Shown: positions 18,999 through 28,090, counted from the stretch's first letter. The stretch is DNA of 64,000 bases from DATBSL01 sp963729875 (GCA_963729875.1 CAVSPR010000011.1:186001-250000); one strand, 5' to 3'. The notes: generated by a model from the letters alone, not told the origin. Program-made: numbers and translations.

Positions 18999-20494
18999 TC
19001 AGGCCGCGGCGCGCGCTTCGCGCGCCGCCGCCACTGCCGAGAGATAGGCCTTCAGCGTCGCCTCGATCGTGTCGGTGCTCGCCGCCTGCCCGAGCGACTC
19101 GATCCCGTCGTGGACGACGCGCACCGTGACCTCGGCGACGGCGTCCTTGCCCGCGGTCACCGCCCGCGTGTGCATCTCGAGCAGCGAAAGCTCGAAGCCG
19201 AGCGCGGCGTCCGCCGCCTTCAGGGCCGCGTCCAGGGGCCCGTTGCCGACCGCGGAGGCGGTGCGCCGGTGCCCCTCCACCTCGACCTCGACGGTGGCGG
19301 TGGGCAGGATCTGGTTGCCCGCCAGGACCTGGTAGCGCACGAGCTTCGCGCGCGCCTCGGCGGTGTGCTCGACGATCGAGAGCAGGTCCTCGTCGTAGAC
19401 GAACTTCGTCCGGTCGGCCAGCTCCTTGACCTTGCGGGTGACGTCCTCGATCTCGTCGGCCTTCATCGCGACCCCGAGCTGCTTGAGGCGCGACTCGACG
19501 GCGTGCTTCCCGGAGTGCTTGCCGAGGATGAGCATCGACTGCGAGAGCCCCACGCTCGCCGGGGTCATGATCTCGTAGCAGAGCGGGTTGGCGAGCATGC
19601 CGTGCTGGTGGATGCCCGCCTCGTGGGCGAAGGCGTTACGGCCCACGACCGCCTTGTTGGGCTGCGGCCAGACGCCGGTCACCGTCGACAGCTGCGTGCT
19701 CGTCGGCACGAGCAGCTCGCTCCTCACCCCCGTCTCCGCCCGCAGCACCTCGCGGCGCACCTTGAGCGCCATCACGAGCTCCTCGAGCGATGTGTTCCCG
19801 GCGCGCTCGCCGATCCCGTTGATCGTGCACTCCACCTGTCGGGCGCCCGCCTGGACGGCGGCGAGCGAGTTGGCCACGGCGAGGCCGAGGTCGTTGTGGC
19901 AGTGGACGGAGATGACGGCCCCCGGGATGTCGTGGACGAGCCGGCGGACCATGTCCGCGTACTCGGGGGGCAGCGCGTAGCCGACCGTGTCGGGCACGTT
20001 GAGCGTCCGCGCCCCCGCCTCGAAGACGGCCTGGAGGACCTCCAGGAGGTAACCGTAGTCCGAGCGCGACGCGTCCTCCGCCGAGAACTCGACCTCGTCG
20101 CAGAACGTCCGCGCGAGCTTCACGCCTTCGACGGCCTGCTCGAGCGCCTCGGCCGGCGTGATCTTCAGCTTCCACTTCAGGTGGATGCCGGAGGTCGCGA
20201 GGAAGGTGTGGATGACCGGGTTTACTGCGCCTTCGAGGGCCTTGCCGGCGGCCTCGATGTCGATCGCCTTGGCCCGGCAGAGGGCGGCGACACCCGCCCC
20301 CCGGACGGCCTCGGAGATGGCCTGGACCGCCTCGAAGTCGCCGGGCGAGGCGATCGGGAAGCCCGCCTCGATGATGTCCACCCCCAGCCGCTCGAGCTGG
20401 AGGGCCATCCGCACCTTCTCGGCCGTGTGCATGCTGCAGCCCGGCGACTGCTCGCCGTCGCGCAGCGTGGTGTCGAAGATCGTGACCCGGGCGC

Positions 20495-20498
<4 letters not shown>
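18999..20498 (-). CDS. leuA: 2-isopropylmalate synthase
   Basis: First committed step of leucine synthesis: condenses acetyl-CoA with 2-oxoisovalerate. The 499-residue product opens with the DRE-TIM signature FDTTLRDGEQSPGCSM. Metal ligands sit in SVHCHNDLGLAVANS, and NGIGERAGNTSLEE and AFAHEAGIHQHGM are present. The C-terminal 110 residues form the LeuA regulatory domain for leucine feedback (VEVEVEGHRRTASAVGNGP). The ATG at 20498 overlaps the ilvC stop by 4 bases (ATGA). A longer open frame upstream is antisense-type shadow over ilvC. Confidence 0.97.
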
Positions 20499-21547
<1,049 letters not shown>

Positions 21548-21561
21548 CGTCGTTTCTCCCC

Positions 21562-22080
21562 CTAGGCCGCCGGCGCCGCGTGCGCGGCCGGCGCGGTTTC
21601 CGCGACGCTTCCCCGGACCATGGCCACCTTGCCGGTCCGCACCATCTCCACGATTCCCCGCGACCGCAGCAGCTCCACGAGGCCGTCCACCTTCTGCACG
21701 TCCCCCGTGACCTCGACGATGACCGAGTCCCTCGCCACGTCCACGATCCGGGCCCGGAAGATCTCGGCGAGGCTCGCGAGCTCGGCCCGCTCCTCCGGCG
21801 CGCAGCGGACGCGGATGAGGGCGAGGTCCCGGTCGACGGTCGGGAGGTGCGTCACGTCCACGACCTCCGCCACCGGAATGAGCTTTCGCAGGTTCGCCTC
21901 GACGATCGGGGCGGGCACCCTCGCGGTGTCCACCACGATCGTCATCCGCGAGAACTCCGGCGTCTCGGTGTGCCCCACGGTGAGGCTGTCGATGTTGAAG
22001 GCGCGCCTCCGGAAGAGGCTCGCCACCCGGTTGAGAACGCCGGGCTGGTCCGCCACCTTTGCCACCAGTGTGTGCTTCAC
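21562..22080 (-). CDS. ilvN: Acetolactate synthase small (regulatory) subunit
   Basis: Regulatory subunit that activates IlvB and confers valine feedback. The 172-residue protein has an N-terminal ACT domain (KHTLVAKVADQPGVLNRVASL, NIDSLTVGHTE) and the C-terminal IlvN/IlvH domain ending at about residue 158. An Ala-rich tail follows. The GTG start at 22080 overlaps the ilvB stop (GTGA) and has GGAGG upstream. The length is typical of the IlvH type. Confidence 0.95.
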   Translation of the reverse strand: MKHTLVAKVADQPGVLNRVASLFRRRAFNIDSLTVGHTETPEFSRMTIVVDTARVPAPIVEANLRKLIPVAEVVDVTHLPTVDRDLALIRVRCAPEERAELASLAEIFRARIVDVARDSVIVEVTGDVQKVDGLVELLRSRGIVEMVRTGKVAMVRGSVAETAPAAHAAPAA

Positions 22081-23779
22081 GACCGCACCTCCGTTCCGGC
22101 CTCGGAGGGCCGGCGGATCATCTCGTGGAGATCGTTCCCCGCCGGGACCATCGGGTAGACCGCGTCCTCCTTCTCGACCTGGAACTCGACGAGGACGGGA
22201 CCTCTCGTCTCGCGGGCCTTCTGCACGGTCGGGACGACGTCGCCGCGCTCGCGCACCCGGTAGGCCGGGATCTCGTAGGCCCCGGCCAGCTTCACGAAGT
22301 CGGGCGAGAGCATCGGGGTGGCGGCGTAGCGCCGGTCGTGGAAGAACTCCTGCCACTGGCGCACCATCCCCAGGAAGCCGTTGTTGACGATCGCGATCTT
22401 GACGTCGATCTGCTCCTGCTGGAGCGTCGCGAGCTCGCACTGGGTCATCTGGAAGCCGCCGTCGCCGGCGACCACCCAGACCTCGGCGTCGGGCCGGGCC
22501 ATCTTGGCCCCGATGGCGGCGGGGAGCGCGAAGCCCATCGTGCCGAGGCCGCCCGAGGTGATGAGGGTGCGCGGCGCGTCGTGCTCGTAGTACTGCGCCT
22601 CCCACATCTGGTGCTGGCCGACGTCGCTCACCACCAGGGCCTCGCCGCCGGTCGTCTTCCAGAGGTCGTGAACCACGTGCGCCGCGAGCAGGCGGCCGTT
22701 CCCGTCACGGTGTCGGATGTCGCGCGAGCGCGTGTCCTGCCGCCAGGACTCGATGTCGGCGAGCCAGGCGTCGGGGCGCCGCGCCTTCACGAGCGGGACG
22801 AGGGCTTCGAGGGCGACCCGGAGGTCGGAGACGAGGGCCACGTCCACCTTCACGTTCTTCCCGACCTCGGAGGGGTCGATCTCGACGTGCACCTTCTTCG
22901 CGTGCGGCGCGTAGGTCTTGATGTTGCCGGTGACGCGGTCGTCGAAGCGCATGCCGAAGGCGAGGATGAGGTCGGCGTTCTGGATCGCGCGGTTGGCGTA
23001 GGCCTCCCCGTGCATCCCCATCATGCCGAGGCAGAGCGGGTGGCTGCGGGGGAAGCCGCCGATGCCGAGAAGGGTGAGGGCGACCGGGGTGCCCGTCTTC
23101 TCCGCGAAGTCGCGCAGCGCCGGGCAGGCCCCGGACCGCATCACCCCGGCACCGGCGAGGATGAGGGGGCGTTCCGCCTCGTCGACGAGCTCGGCCGCGC
23201 GGGCGAGGCTCTCCGCGTCCGGCGGGGGGGCTCGTGCAGGCCGGGCAGATGCACGGTCTCGGGGTAGTGGAAGTCGGCCTTTCCCTGCTGCGCGTCCTTC
23301 GTGATGTCCACGAGGACCGGCCCCGGGCGGCCCGAGCGCGCGATCACGAAGGCCTCGCGGATCGTGCGCGCGACGTGGCGTGCGTCGGTGACGAGCGAGT
23401 TGTGCTTGGTGATCGGCAGCGTGATGCCGGTGACGTCGACCTCCTGGAACGCGTCGGTGCCGAGCACCTTGGAGGACACCTGGCCGGTGATGAACACCGT
23501 GGGCGAGGAGTCGAGCATCGCGGTCGCGATGCCGGTGGTCAGGTTCGTCGCCCCCGGGCCCGAGGTCGCGATCGCGACCCCCACCTTCCCGCTCGCCCGG
23601 GCGAAGCCGTCGGCCATGTGGGCGGCACCCTGCTCGTGGCGAACGAGGACGTGCCGGACCGGGTAGTCGAGCATAGCGTCGTAGGTGGGCAGGATCGCGC
23701 CCCCGGGATAGCCGAAGACGGTCGTCACCCCTTCCCTCACCAGGCATTCCCAGACGATCTGTGCTCCCGTTCGTTGCAC
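22077..23779 (-). CDS. ilvB: Acetolactate synthase large subunit, one apparent frameshift
   Basis: ThDP enzyme that makes acetolactate from two pyruvates. The N-terminal frame (from GTG 23779, Shine-Dalgarno GGAGGAG) has EGVTTVFGYPGG, the catalytic Glu in VRHEQGAAHMADG and ATSGPGATNLTTG. It shifts at about 23227 to a second frame carrying the central and ThDP-binding domains, with GDGGFQMTQCELATL and NNGFLGMVRQWQEFF. The shift lies in a run of seven G (23224-23230); eight would give one continuous 567-residue protein, the normal length. Everything else is conserved, so a base-call error is more likely than a dead gene. It is first in the operon and is preceded by an attenuator. Confidence 0.93.
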
Positions 23780-23802
23780 TCGCTCCTCCGCGAGAGGCCC
23801 CC

Positions 23803-23837
23803 AAAAAGCAAAACCCCCGAGGTCTCCCTCGGGGGTT
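23803..23837 (-). terminator. Attenuator hairpin upstream of ilvB
   Basis: On the minus strand an 11-bp perfect stem (AACCCCCGAGG paired with 23812-23822) with a GAGA loop is followed by TTTTGCTTTTT. This is a strong intrinsic terminator. It lies between the leader peptide stop and the ilvB start, the position expected of a transcription attenuator. Confidence 0.85.
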
Positions 23838-23865
23838 CGCGTCTGGCCTCGTTCTGCCTGTCGGC

Positions 23866-23976
23866 CTAGACCGCGAACCCCCCGGGCAGGATGCCCAGCA
23901 GAAGCAGGACGCCCAGCGACAGTCGCACCGCGACGCCGAAGGGAATGTCCGCGCGGGTTGTGATCGAGGCCGTCAT
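23866..23976 (-). CDS. ilv operon leader peptide (attenuation)
   Basis: A 36-residue open frame starting at ATG 23976 and ending 29 bases before the attenuator hairpin. Its second half is crowded with branched-chain codons: the segment GVLLLLGIL has four consecutive Leu, with further Val and Ile before and after (FGVAVRLSLG, GGFAV). This matches the principle of ilv/leu leader peptides, in which ribosome stalling at scarce Leu/Val/Ile-tRNA prevents terminator formation. The upstream ribosome-binding site is weak. No antiterminator pairing was computed. The transposon edge lies only about 45-50 bases upstream of its start codon. Confidence 0.72.
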   Translation of the reverse strand: MTASITTRADIPFGVAVRLSLGVLLLLGILPGGFAV

Positions 23977-24017
23977 GACAAAAGGTGCCGCCGATGGTGC
24001 GCCTCGCGCGCGGCGCC

Positions 24018-24023
24018 TGTCAA
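24018..24023 (-). promoter_or_regulatory. Candidate -35 box for the ilv-leu operon at the transposon edge
   Basis: A perfect TTGACA on the minus strand lies exactly where the transposon end meets the leader region. The sequence 17-18 bases downstream (CACCAT) is a poor -10. The native promoter may have been altered by the insertion, or lie inside the element end. Confidence 0.3.
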
Positions 24024-24026
24024 GTC

Positions 24027-24090
24027 CCCGTATCGAGCCATCCAAGATGTAACCGGGGGAGGGTACGTCGAGCCATTTGAAAAGTAACCC
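24027..24090 (+). repeat. Left terminal repeat, two copies
   Basis: The outer copy reads CGAGCCATCCAAGATGTAAC (from 24034) and the inner copy CGAGCCATTTGAAAAGTAAC (from 24069). Both share CGAGCCAT and GTAAC at the same spacing, as expected for paired transposase-binding sites. Confidence 0.75.
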
Positions 24091-24119
24091 TGCCTGGAGG
24101 AGGGCACAGCTTGGGTCGA

Positions 24120-25300
24120 TAGTCTCGGTGGGAGTACCTGTGTCGGATATGGCCGGGGTATCGGGAGGCTTGACGGAAGGAGAGGAGCGGCTGCTGGACG
24201 AGTTGTGCAAGGTGACGGGGTACAACCGGAAGTACGCGGTGAGGCGGTTGAACGGGAAGCCTCCTGAGAGCGGCTGCCCCGGCGAAGGAAGCGGGGCCCA
24301 AGTACGGCAAGGCGGTGGAAGGTCTTGAGGGTGATCTGGGAAGCGGCGAACTACCCGTGGTCGTTGAGGCTCAAGGCGTTGATGCCCTTGTGGCTGCCCT
24401 GGCTGAAGAAGCACCTGTCGATTTCACGCGGCTGGAGAGCGAGCTGCTACGATCAGCGCGCGTCAGATCGACCGCGACTTGAGCCCGTACAAGAAGCAGG
24501 TGAAGAAGCGTCTTTACGGGAGGACGAAGCCGGGGACGCTGCTGAAGCACCAGATCCCGATCAAGGCTGAGCGCTGGGAGGCGACCGAGCCCGGCTTCAG
24601 CGAGATCGACCTGGTCTCTCACTCGGGGGACCGAGCTGACGGGGAGTTCGTCTACACCCTGACCTTGACCGACATCTACACGGCGTGGACGGAGACACGA
24701 GCGGTGATGGGCAAGAGCCAAGCCTTCGTCGTAGAAGCGCTCGAGCACATCCGGCAACAGGCTGCCCTTCGCCCTGCGGGGGATCGACTCCGACAACGGC
24801 TCCGAGTTCATCAACCACCATCTGGATGGCTACTGCAAGCTGCAAGGAGATCGAATTCACCGAGGCCGACCCTACAAGAAGGACGACAACGCCCACGTCG
24901 AGCAGAAGAACTGGACCCACGTCCGACGCCTCATCGGCTACCTGCGCTATGACAGCTCGCAGGGCTGTAGCTGCGATGAACGAGCTGTATCGAGGACGAC
25001 CTGGGCTCACTTCCAGAACCTCTTCCTGCCTTCGGTGAAGCTTGTGGAGCAAGACGAGAGTGGGCTCGCGGCTGCGCCGGTCTTACGACGCGCCGAAGAC
25101 ACCCTGGACAGCCTGCTCGACAGCGCCGGGCGCAGCTGCACGCCTGAGCACCCTGAGAGCTCTCAGGCAGCGCCTCGATCCGTTCAAGGTCTGTCGAGCC
25201 GTAGACAGAAAGCTGCGACGGATCCACGCCCTGTCCAACGCCCGCCACAACCCGCGCGCGCCGGGCTATGGAAGCTGCCGCGCCTGTGAAAAACCGCCAT
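24120..25300 (+). pseudogene. Integrase-core (DDE) transposase, multiply frameshifted
   Basis: Successive frames reproduce one transposase of about 380 residues. They include an N-terminal part (ERLLDELCKVTGYNRKYAVR), YGKAVEGL, RVIWEAANYPWSLRLKALMP, then YGRTKPGTLLKHQIPI. The catalytic core shows all three acidic residues: EIDLVSHSGD, GIDSDNGSEFINHH and DNAHVEQKNWTHVRRLIGY. The tail has QNLFLPSVKLV. At least five frame changes (near 24265, 24322, 24450, 24765 and 24860) prevent expression. This density is far above that in neighbouring genes, so it is true decay and not only sequencing indels. Residues are similar to IS481/ISNCY-like integrase-family transposases; the exact IS family is not established. 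Confidence 0.85.
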
Positions 25301-25367
25301 GACGCTGTTTCCCACAAGGTGCTTGGGAAAGGCTCCGCGTTCCCACAAGCTCCCACAGGCCCCTCCA

Positions 25368-25433
25368 GGTTACTTCTGCTGATGGCGCGACGATACCGTC
25401 TCAGGTTACTTCCTTAGATGGCTTGACGGGGTC
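25368..25433 (-). repeat. Right terminal repeat, two copies
   Basis: Read on the minus strand, the outer copy is TCAAGCCATCTAAGGAAGTA (ending near 25408) and the inner copy is CGCGCCATCAGCAGAAGTAA (from about 25390 downward). They mirror the two left-end copies. Confidence 0.72.
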
Positions 25434-25458
25434 CCCGCCGGAGGGGACGGAGGGGACG

Positions 25459-25908
25459 TCAGTGAACCCGGTCCGCCCGGCCCAGCCGCTTGAGCTTCTC
25501 GCACAGCGTAGTCGGGAGCAGGCCGAGCAGCGCGGCCGCCTTGCGGCGGCAGCCGCCCATCCGGGCGAGCGCGGTGTCGAGGAGCGTCCGCTCGAGCAGC
25601 GCCATGCGCTCGTCGAAGCCGGGTCCCTCCCCGAGCGGGGGCAGGAGCGACGTACGGGACTCCCTCTCCTCGGCCGAGGTCGTGACGTCGATCGCGTGAA
25701 GCACGAGCTGCCAGTGGCGGGCGTCGAGCTCCCGGTGTGCCTGAAGCAGGCGCTGGAGCTCGCCCTCCCAGGCCTCACGCCTCTTGTGGTACTCGCGAAG
25801 CTCCTCCCACATCACGGAGGCGACGGACGCGCGCCGGGCACTCGCCGGCGCCGGCGTCCGGTCAGGGACGTCCGAGTGGGGTGGTTCAATCGCTTGGGCG
25901 TTGTCCAT
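25459..25908 (-). CDS. Fis-type helix-turn-helix protein
   Basis: A 149-residue protein. The N-terminal half is charged and probably a coiled coil (LREYHKRREAWEGELQRLLQ). The C-terminal 45 residues resemble the Fis DNA-binding domain found at the end of NtrC-type activators: ALARMGGCRRKAAALLGL followed by TTLCEKLKRLGR. It has no AAA+ or receiver domain, so it is a stand-alone DNA-binding protein or a truncated regulator. The start at 25908 is the first ATG after the low-quality upstream extension, which overlaps the XRE gene. It lies next to the right end of the transposon. Function unknown. Confidence 0.6.
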   Translation of the reverse strand: MDNAQAIEPPHSDVPDRTPAPASARRASVASVMWEELREYHKRREAWEGELQRLLQAHRELDARHWQLVLHAIDVTTSAEERESRTSLLPPLGEGPGFDERMALLERTLLDTALARMGGCRRKAAALLGLLPTTLCEKLKRLGRADRVH

Positions 25909-25969
25909 GCCCACAATCTCGGTGCGGCGGCCCCGGAAGTCCTTGCCGAAGGATTGGATTCCGGCCGGC

Positions 25970-26197
25970 CTACCCGGGCGGCTCGCCGGATGCCGGCGGG
26001 GGTGCGGCGTCCGGTGCGAAGACGTCCTCGATGCGCAGGCGGAAGGTCCGGGCGATCGCAAACGCGAGCGGCAGGCTGGGGTCGTACCGCTCGTTCTCGA
26101 TCGCGTTCACGGTCTGCCGCGAGACGGACAGCCGCTCGGCGAGCTCGGCCTGGGACCAGTCCCGCTCGGCGCGGAGAACGCGCAGTCGGTTCTTCAT
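25970..26197 (-). CDS. Small XRE-family transcriptional regulator
   Basis: A 75-residue Cro/CI-type repressor: MKNRLRVLRAERDWSQAEL, then the recognition helix region SVSRQTVNAIENERYDPSLP, ending with a Pro/Ala-rich tail. It belongs to the YozG-like group of short regulators that usually accompany a membrane protein gene. Its ATG overlaps the stop of the preceding membrane protein (ATGA), so the two are coupled. The inverted repeat at the promoter of that gene is a plausible operator for it. Confidence 0.88.
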   Translation of the reverse strand: MKNRLRVLRAERDWSQAELAERLSVSRQTVNAIENERYDPSLPLAFAIARTFRLRIEDVFAPDAAPPPASGEPPG

Positions 26198-26763
26198 CCG
26201 CGCCACCGGTAGCGGCGGGCGTGGACCAGGAAACCGACCCACCACGAGAGGAGCAAGGTCACGGCAACCCACTGCCCGCGCAGCTCGGGGAGGCGGGGCT
26301 CGAAGAGGGCGTACACGACCGACGCGACGAGGCCGAAGGCGAGCCCGAAGAACGCGCCCTCGAGGTGGAGGCGGCGTTCCAGCTCGTCGGAGCGCCGCAG
26401 CAGGTGCGAGAACACGGCGACGGCCGCCAGCGTCCAGCAGAGGCCCATCACGCCCCACTCCAGCCGCCACGTCGCGACGTCGCCCGCCCGCCCCGGCTCC
26501 AGCAGGACCAGGTTGATAGCGGCGACCGGGAGGAGCCATGAGTAGCTGCCGGTCCGGGCCAGCTTCCACGCGGCGAACCCCGCCAGGAAGATGAGGAGGA
26601 GCCCCGCCAGCAGGAGGGTGCCTCCCCAGGGTGGAGGATCCTGGTAGCGGCGCAGCACCCGGCCGCTGAGCCAGAGGCCCCCCAGCGAGCCGAGGACGGA
26701 GACGGCGAACCACTGGACGGGGGACGTCGTGAAGGGACGGCTTTCCGGCGGGCCTGAGGCCAT
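26194..26763 (-). CDS. Six-helix integral membrane protein paired with XRE regulator
   Basis: A 189-residue membrane protein with about six hydrophobic segments, for example WFAVSVLGSLGGLWLSG, GTLLLAGLLLIFLAGFAAW and VAVTLLLSWWVGFLVHA. No enzymatic motif is seen. Short-loop membrane proteins next to a small XRE regulator form a recurrent pair in many bacteria, but the function is unknown. The gene has a strong Shine-Dalgarno (GGAGGTGAG) and a good sigma70 promoter. Translation is coupled to the XRE gene by a 4-base overlap. Confidence 0.75.
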   Translation of the reverse strand: MASGPPESRPFTTSPVQWFAVSVLGSLGGLWLSGRVLRRYQDPPPWGGTLLLAGLLLIFLAGFAAWKLARTGSYSWLLPVAAINLVLLEPGRAGDVATWRLEWGVMGLCWTLAAVAVFSHLLRRSDELERRLHLEGAFFGLAFGLVASVVYALFEPRLPELRGQWVAVTLLLSWWVGFLVHARRYRWRG

Positions 26764-26784
26764 TCGGGCTCACCTCCATTCTCG

Positions 26785-26813
26785 AATGTAATGCTTGCTT
26801 GTCATATTGTCAA
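26785..26813 (-). promoter_or_regulatory. Sigma70 promoter of the membrane protein/XRE pair
   Basis: TTGACA (26813-26808) and TACATT (26790-26785) on the minus strand are separated by exactly 17 bases in an AT-rich patch. The start codon is about 22 bases downstream. Confidence 0.82.
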
Positions 26814-26836
26814 GTAACTGCTCCTTAATGACATGC
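26797..26836. promoter_or_regulatory. Inverted repeat flanking the -35 box, candidate XRE operator
   Basis: GCTTGTCATA (26797-26806) and the inverted AATGACATGC (26827-26836) form a spaced imperfect palindrome that brackets the -35 box. This placement suits autorepression by the XRE protein of the same operon. Confidence 0.5.
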
Positions 26837-26966
26837 TTACACGTCATCCGGATCGATCGCCGATCTGGCCCCGCGCCGAGGGTCCGGAAGAGCCACCACC
26901 AGCCGGGAAGAGACAATCGGCCGGGCGGGCCGTCGAGTGAGGGCGTTGAGAGTGCGTCTCGTTTAT

Positions 26967-26990
26967 GATACGTTGTATCGTATGCGATAC
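26967..26990. promoter_or_regulatory. Overlapping palindromes at the HTH antitoxin start, candidate operator
   Basis: GATAC-GTT-GTATC (26967-26979) overlaps GTATCG-TATG-CGATAC (26975-26990). The second contains the gene's ATG. A TATGAT -10 box (26964-26969) overlaps the first. Binding here would block both transcription and translation starts, as expected for an autoregulating antitoxin. Confidence 0.65.
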
Positions 26991-27512
26991 GAGACTCTCC
27001 GCACCTCCCTGCGTGCGGCCCGCCGCGAGAAGGGGCTCACCCAGGCGGCGCTCGCCGCGCGCAGCGGCACCAGCCGGGTCACGATCGCCCGGCTGGAGGC
27101 GGGCTCCGCCCGCGACGTCCGTCTGGGTACGGTCGCCTCTCTGGCCGGGGCCCTCGGGCTCAAGATCGCCGCGGTACCGGAGGGCGCCGGGCCGGCGCTC
27201 GAGACCCTCCTCGCGCGGGAGCGCGAGCGGAGCCGTCGACTCGACCTCCGCCGGCGGCACGCGGTCCTCGCCGGACGTCTGCTCAGCGCCCGCGGAAGGG
27301 AGGGGCGCTCCCTGGTGGCCACCGCCCGCGGCGTCGTCGACCGCTGGGAGCGCGAGGGCCTGTGCAGCCACCACTACGTCTCGCGCTGGCGCGCGCTCCT
27401 CGCTCTCCCGGCGGAGCGCCTCGCTCTGGCCTTGCTCGACCCGGGCGAGTGGGGCGACGCGCTCTTCCAGAACACCCCCTGGACGTTCGCCCTGGAGCCA
27501 CCCGCCCGGTGA
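26982..27512 (+). CDS. XRE-type antitoxin-like protein
   Basis: A 176-residue protein. Residues 1-65 form an XRE helix-turn-helix (REKGLTQAALAARSGTSRVT, IARLEAGSARDVRLGTVASL). The C-terminal part (VSRWRALLALPAERLALALL, ALFQNTPWTF) resembles the C-terminal region of regulators that sit directly before DUF6036-type nucleotidyltransferases, where it probably holds the partner. The ATG at 26982 is preferred to an upstream GTG because the operator and -10 box lie between them. It overlaps the next gene by 4 bases (GTGA). Antitoxin role is inferred from gene order and domain. Confidence 0.72.
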   Translation: MRYETLRTSLRAARREKGLTQAALAARSGTSRVTIARLEAGSARDVRLGTVASLAGALGLKIAAVPEGAGPALETLLARERERSRRLDLRRRHAVLAGRLLSARGREGRSLVATARGVVDRWEREGLCSHHYVSRWRALLALPAERLALALLDPGEWGDALFQNTPWTFALEPPAR

Positions 27513-28090
27513 GGCGCGAGGACCTCCGACGCCTCTTCGCCCGCGCCCGTGATCTGTGCGGCGAGACCGACTACGTCGTGATGGGGAGCCTCGCCGTGCT
27601 CGGCCACACCGGCGAGATCCCTCCTCGCATGGCCGCGTCGCTCGACGTGGACGCGTTCTGCCGGCGCGACCCCGCCCGGGCCTTCGATCTCGTGTCCGCC
27701 CTGGGCCAGGGCAGCCCTTTCGAGGCCGAGTTCGGCTACTACCTCGACCCCATCTCGCCCCGGGTGGCCACGCTCCCCGCCGGCTGGGAGGATCGGCTCA
27801 CGCGCATCCAGCTCGCCCCGGACCTCGCGGCGTGGTTCCTCGAGCCGAACGACGCGGCGGTCTCGAAGTACGCCCGCATGGAGCCTCGCGACCGGCACTG
27901 GATCCGCCCCGGCCTGCGAGCGGGGGTTCTGTCCCTCGCGATCGTGGAAGCGCGGTTCGAGGAGACCCCGTTCCTCGACGCCGAGGAGTCGGCCCGCGCT
28001 CGCCGGGCCCTCGAGGAGGACCGGCGTTGGCTCGGGGCCCGCCCCCGGGCGAGCGGGCGACGGCCCATCACTCCCCGTCGGCGTCCGTGA
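27509..28090 (+). CDS. DUF6036-like nucleotidyltransferase, putative toxin
   Basis: A 193-residue protein beginning at a GTG that overlaps the stop of the HTH gene. It has a minimal nucleotidyltransferase signature: a GS pair in YVVMGSLAVLGH, then DVDAF about 25 residues later as the metal-binding DxD. The rest (FGYYLDPISPRVATLPAGWE, FLEPNDAAVSKYARME) fits the DUF6036 pattern. Such enzymes are related to the AbiEii/MenT group that modifies tRNA or other targets, so a toxin role is likely but inferred. The 3' end overlaps the end of ilvD by 23 bases tail to tail. Confidence 0.68.
   Translation: MRREDLRRLFARARDLCGETDYVVMGSLAVLGHTGEIPPRMAASLDVDAFCRRDPARAFDLVSALGQGSPFEAEFGYYLDPISPRVATLPAGWEDRLTRIQLAPDLAAWFLEPNDAAVSKYARMEPRDRHWIRPGLRAGVLSLAIVEARFEETPFLDAEESARARRALEEDRRWLGARPRASGRRPITPRRRP

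Larger units (their letters stand above)
24027..25433. mobile_element. Decayed DDE transposon with doubled terminal inverted repeats
   Basis: An element of about 1.4 kb bounded on each side by two copies of a roughly 25-base motif (core GCCAT, about 7 bases, then AGTAACC or similar), inverted between the ends. It encloses one broken transposase of the integrase-core (rve, DDE) type and nothing else recognisable. No clear target-site duplication was found. It separates the ilv-leu operon from the accessory genes leading to ilvD. Confidence 0.75.

Noticed and set aside
23141..23779. Truncated acetolactate synthase as an independent short gene
   Set aside because: The missing part continues at once in the next frame after a seven-base homopolymer; no stop-restart arrangement or second ribosome-binding site is present.
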